Shown here piece by piece: positions 41,201 through 43,835 of a stretch of 43,835 nucleotides of DNA; the stretch's first letter is position 1; each line of letters starts with the position of its first letter. Where the stretch lies: contig NZ_MSMP01000040.1 in assembly GCF_001936575.1 (NCBI RefSeq), positions 1 to 43,835 on the forward strand. The letters are read 5' to 3'. The translations under genes and the position numbers were made by a program. Source of the DNA: Tenacibaculum agarivorans (GTDB lineage: Bacteria > Bacteroidota > Bacteroidia > Flavobacteriales > Flavobacteriaceae). The notes beneath the pieces are model-generated. The model had not been told where the DNA came from, did not search any database, and saw only the letters and a list, made by a program, of their open reading frames with translations.

Positions 41201-42620
41201 TTGCTTCTTCTTTTCCTAAGTAATATGTGTTATTGGTTGCAACAATTTTAATATCATGTTTTTTAGAAAACTCTAATAGCGTTCGGTTTACAGCATCTTC
41301 ATCTTCCTGTCCATGTCGCATTAACTCTATATACAAATCATCTCCAAACTCTTCTTTCCACCACAATAAAGCTTCTTCTGCTTGTTTTTCTCCAACATTT
41401 AAGATCTTATTAGGTACTTCACCATATAAGTTTCCTGTTAAAACAATAACATCTTCTTTATACTGCTTTACAATCTCTTTATCAATTCTAGGCACATAGT
41501 AAAATCCATCGACAAATGCTGTAGAAGACATTTTTGCTAAATTGTGATACCCTCTTTTATTTTTAGCTAATAGTACTACCTGATATCCGTTATCTTTTCT
41601 TGATTTATCTGTATGATTTTCACAAATAAAGAACTCACATCCTACAATAGGTTTTAATGGAGTTTCTGCAGATTTATTATGATTAGCAACCGCAGATGTA
41701 AAGTGGAATGCCGCCATCATATTTCCCGTATCGGTTAATGCTACTGCACTCATATTATCTTTTGCAGCCGCACTAACTAAAGCGTTGATCTGAATGGTGG
41801 ATTGTAATACCGAAAATTGCGAATGGTTATGTAAATGTGCAAACTGAACACCTTCTAATTGTGCTAATCCTTCTGATGTTGATTTTGCATTGGCTTCACC
41901 AGATTCAGCAGCTTTTCGTTTACGTATTTTATCACTTTCAGCTTTTAAGTTTAAGTGTTTTAAACCTATTAACTGAATTGGCATCGGATTACTTTCCGAA
42001 TACTTTGCGTAGTAATCTTCTGCTACATCTAATTTTTCAAGTGGATAATGCTTTAGACGTAATAATTCTAAAAAGCATCGTGTAGTGGCTTCTACATCTG
42101 CCGTTGCGTTATGCGCTTCATTAAAACCAACACTAAATAAATGTTGATGTAATTCTGTTAGCGTAGGTAACTTAAATTTTCCTCCTCTACCCCCAGGAAT
42201 TTTACACATAGAAGCGGTTAACTCCGTACAGGTATCTAGAACGGGTAGTTCTGTTAGATTATTTTCTACACCTAATCTATGGAACTCACATCCCATAATA
42301 TTCACATCAAAACCTACGTTTTGTCCTACAACAAATTTTGTCTTTTTTAAAGCTTCGTTAAATAACTCTAATCCTTCAGCTAGTGTTATCCCTTGTTCAT
42401 TAGCTAAATCGGTAGAAATTCCGTGAACTCGCTCCGCATCAAAAGGAATATTAAAGCCATCTGCTTGGATTAGAAAGTCGTTATGTTCTATTAAATTTCC
42501 CATTTCATCATGTAACTGCCAAGCAATTTGTATAGCTCTTGGCCAGTTATCCGTATCTGTAATAGGAGCATTCCAACTCTTAGGTAAACCTGTAGTTTCG
42601 GTATCAAAAATTAAATACAT
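38286..42620 (-). CDS. dnaE: DNA polymerase III alpha subunit with fused proofreading exonuclease
   Basis: 1444 residues, the replicative polymerase. Residues 1-190 are a DnaQ-like DEDDh exonuclease with all catalytic residues: Asp6 and Glu8 (FDTETTG), Asp105 (VGFDVN), His170 and Asp175 (AHNATADVEAT). Next comes the PHP domain (from about 259; FAHLHNHSQFSVLQ), then the polymerase core with Asp673 and Asp675 (MPDIDIDFDDEGRGRVMDY), YRPGPLEYIPSFIRR, the TYGITVYQEQVM segment, HhH region and an OB fold near 1260. A separate epsilon subunit is therefore not required for this polymerase. The fusion is known in Bacteroidota. No partner gene adjoins. Confidence 0.96.
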   Translation of the reverse strand: MYLIFDTETTGLPKSWNAPITDTDNWPRAIQIAWQLHDEMGNLIEHNDFLIQADGFNIPFDAERVHGISTDLANEQGITLAEGLELFNEALKKTKFVVGQNVGFDVNIMGCEFHRLGVENNLTELPVLDTCTELTASMCKIPGGRGGKFKLPTLTELHQHLFSVGFNEAHNATADVEATTRCFLELLRLKHYPLEKLDVAEDYYAKYSESNPMPIQLIGLKHLNLKAESDKIRKRKAAESGEANAKSTSEGLAQLEGVQFAHLHNHSQFSVLQSTIQINALVSAAAKDNMSAVALTDTGNMMAAFHFTSAVANHNKSAETPLKPIVGCEFFICENHTDKSRKDNGYQVVLLAKNKRGYHNLAKMSSTAFVDGFYYVPRIDKEIVKQYKEDVIVLTGNLYGEVPNKILNVGEKQAEEALLWWKEEFGDDLYIELMRHGQEDEDAVNRTLLEFSKKHDIKIVATNNTYYLGKEEANAHDILLCVKDGEKQATPKGRGRGYRYGLPNDEYYFKSTEEMKKLFADIPEAISNIQEIVDKIEGFTLARDVLLPAFEIGEQFQDPQDEVDGGKRGENNYLRHITYEGAKKRYGELTDEITERLDFELDVIAKTGYPGYFLIVEDFIRAARKMDVSVGPGRGSAAGSVVAYCLWITNIDPIKYDLLFERFLNPERVSMPDIDIDFDDEGRGRVMDYVIEKYGANQVAQIITYGTMAAKSSLRDTARVLDLPLFEADRIAKLVPGIKLKNIFGEDEKSKGKVAGLRSEEKENVNELRAIAQGAGLEANTINQAVVLEGSVRNTGIHACGVIITPDDITKFVPVSVAKDSDMYVTQFDNSVVESAGLLKMDFLGLKTLTLIKDTVKIVKARHNVDLDPENFPIDDQETYALFQRGETVGIFQYESPGMQKYMRELKPTVFADLIAMNALYRPGPLEYIPSFIRRKHGDEEIAYDLPAMEEYLAETYGITVYQEQVMLLSQKLADFTKGEADVLRKAMGKKQAAVLAKMKPKFVDQAKANGHDEKALEKIWKDWEAFASYAFNKSHSTCYAWIAYQTAYLKAHYPAEYMAAVLSNNMNDIKTVSFFMEECKRMGLEVLGPDVNESYSKFSVNKEGAVRFGMAAIKGVGASAVKAIIDERKENGPYTSVFDVAKRVDLRVANKKAFEGLVLAGGFDSFEDTHRAQYYVKDEKEQTFLEKAIRFGNKYQENLNSSQVSLFGEASEVELPEPEIPQCDTWGTMELLAKEKEMVGMYISAHPLDDFKNELRFCNGQVSYFKDLAKYEGMGISFGGIVTDVQHRVSKAGKGWASFIVEDYNDSFEFRIFGEDYLKFKHFLVPNSFLYIRTIVKPGWTNKEGVKGDPRVGFNEFLLLHDIMEKMCKKITIKLALKDIKENMIKDLQHLFVTNSGSHSLRFVVYDVEEKIEIDVPSRTTKVNITNEFLATLDNQHINYKLN

Positions 42621-42761
42621 TCCGCAAAAATTGATGTGAGTTTTGAGTTTGTAAATTTACGATTTATTCATCAAATAATCTCATGAGGATACTTAAACTC
42701 AAAAAGAAAACAGCGTATTAATTTTTTCTATTATTTTTACAAGTATAAAATAACCCATAAA

Positions 42762-43766
42762 ATGAAAAAAGTAATTTACTTATTCTCTGCGATTTCCCTA
42801 TTCTTTTCGTGTAAAAAAAATGATTACGTTGACTTCTCAGGTACGATCACTAATAAGAATTCCGATTCTTTAGTTATTGCTAATCCGCAAAATGGATTTA
42901 ATAGAGTGATAAAGGTTAATGAAGATGGTACTTTTAAAGATACTCTAAAAGTAGATAATGGATTTTTCTCTTTATTTGACGGTAAAAATTATGCTACTGT
43001 ATATTTTAGAAATGGTGATGAGATTACCATGAGCTTAGATGGTAAAGAACCCAGAAAATCTATCTTATTTGCTGGTAAAGGAGCTGCTGAGAGTAATTTC
43101 TTATCGATTACAGCTCAAAATCAAGTAGCTTTTAACACGGAGGTTAAAAATATTTTAGAATTACCTAAAGAAGCTTTTGATGAGAAGATCAATGCTTATG
43201 TTGGTGACTTTAAATCGAGATTAACTAACAAAGCACTGGATACTGCTTTTGTAAACATGCAAACTACAAATATTGACCGTTTACAGTCTCAATTAGTTAA
43301 AATGCATGGTGAGAAAATGTATGTAAAAACTAAGTTGGCTAAAGGAAAGGCTTCACCAAAATTTGTAGATTACGAAAAACCTGATAGAGAAACCGTTTCT
43401 TTAGATGATTTAAAAGGAAAGTTTGTTTATATAGATGTTTGGGCTACTTGGTGTAAGCCATGTACTGCTCAAATTCCTTTTTTAAAGAAGGTTGAAGAAG
43501 AATACAAAGATAAAAACATTGAATTTGTTGGTATCTCTATTGATTCTAGAAATGATTATTTTGAATGGAATGATATGGTTGAGCAGCAAGAATTAGCAGG
43601 ACTTCAATTATATGCAAATGAAGATAAAGCTTTTACGGATGCGTATAAAATTAATGAAATTCCTCGCTTTATTTTAATTGATCCTGAAGGAAACATTGTG
43701 GATGCAAATGCACCAAGACCTTCTGACCCTAAATTAGTAGAATTATTTACTGAGTTAGGAATATAA
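42762..43766 (+). CDS. Thioredoxin-fold lipoprotein (TlpA/ResA-like)
   Basis: 334 residues. Lipoprotein signal MKKVIYLFSAISLFFSC (Cys17), an N-terminal beta-rich domain (about 22-110, DUF4369-like; FSGTITNKNSDSLVIANPQN), a helical linker, and a C-terminal thioredoxin domain (about 195-334) with the redox motif WATWCKPC and the cis-Pro segment NEIPRFILIDPEGNIV. It should act in the periplasm in disulfide reduction or cytochrome c/metallocentre maturation. Relatives are abundant in Bacteroidota and the exact partner is unknown. A heptamer repeat array begins two bases after the stop codon. Confidence 0.9.
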   Translation: MKKVIYLFSAISLFFSCKKNDYVDFSGTITNKNSDSLVIANPQNGFNRVIKVNEDGTFKDTLKVDNGFFSLFDGKNYATVYFRNGDEITMSLDGKEPRKSILFAGKGAAESNFLSITAQNQVAFNTEVKNILELPKEAFDEKINAYVGDFKSRLTNKALDTAFVNMQTTNIDRLQSQLVKMHGEKMYVKTKLAKGKASPKFVDYEKPDRETVSLDDLKGKFVYIDVWATWCKPCTAQIPFLKKVEEEYKDKNIEFVGISIDSRNDYFEWNDMVEQQELAGLQLYANEDKAFTDAYKINEIPRFILIDPEGNIVDANAPRPSDPKLVELFTELGI

Positions 43767-43767
43767 A

Positions 43768-43835
43768 GCTGTAGGCTGTAGGCTGTAGGCTGTAGGCTGT
43801 AGGCTGTAGGCTGTAGGCTGTAGGCTGTAGGCTGT
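43768..43835 (+). repeat. Heptanucleotide tandem repeat (GCTGTAG)n
   Basis: At least 9.7 perfect copies of GCTGTAG, running off the window end. The unit length is not a multiple of three, so copy changes would shift any frame. It lies in the 3' region of the thioredoxin-fold lipoprotein gene. Confidence 0.97.

Noticed and set aside
40057..41499. Several plus-strand frames inside dnaE.
   Set aside because: All are antisense to conserved polymerase and PHP motifs and have Ser/Leu/Ile-rich composition typical of shadows.
43768..43835. Tandem array as a CRISPR array.
   Set aside because: The unit is 7 bp with no spacers and there are no cas genes.

Overview
The window looks like the chromosome of a marine member of the Flavobacteriaceae (Bacteroidota), similar to Tenacibaculum or Polaribacter. 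This is inferred from low GC content, Bacteroidota-type promoters (TTG near -33 and TAnnTTTG near -7), a type IX secretion sorting domain, a SusC-style TonB-dependent receptor with an N-terminal carboxypeptidase-regulatory domain, a GldA-type gliding ATPase, and a DnaE polymerase fused to its proofreading exonuclease. No rRNA, tRNA, CRISPR array, insertion sequence or prophage was recognised.

Layout. 1-11.3 kb is core metabolism: the start of an NhaC-type Na+/H+ antiporter, a methionine-gamma-lyase-like PLP enzyme divergent from an Lrp/AsnC regulator, a membrane pyrophosphatase next to a soluble pyrophosphatase, a DUF5686 outer-membrane protein, PDH E1-beta, and divergent etfB-etfA. 11.4-17.7 kb is a plus-strand nucleotide block: bifunctional nuclease, CNT nucleoside transporter, membrane protein, thyA, a small ORF, folA and gldA. 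It is interrupted by two paralogous Cys-rich peptide genes with double-glycine-like leaders. 18.4-24.0 kb is a minus-strand phytate locus: membrane TPR/LuxR-type regulator, TonB receptor and beta-propeller phytase lipoprotein. A direct repeat at about -46 and -89 of the receptor promoter may be the regulator's binding site.

24.2-35.0 kb is the most interesting part. An ECF sigma factor and a single-pass membrane TPR protein (possible anti-sigma) lie divergent from an operon of a lipoprotein subtilase (S8) and a membrane-anchored TPR-CHAT protease. The promoters of that operon, of a large T9SS-secreted protein and of a surface lipoprotein share GGGTAACC-N16-[CT]TCCTT[AT] with identical spacing. 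The last two genes also share a duplicated leader of about 185 bp that contains a small hairpin with one compensatory base change. I propose a small sigma/protease regulon acting at the cell surface. I know of no described function for it.

35.0-43.8 kb holds a HAD phosphatase overlapping an aldonolactone/alditol-oxidase-like flavoenzyme, dnaE, and a thioredoxin-fold lipoprotein. The long gaps carry dispersed repeats and hairpins, and a GCTGTAG heptamer array runs off the window end. All family names come from reading motifs by eye; no database search was run.
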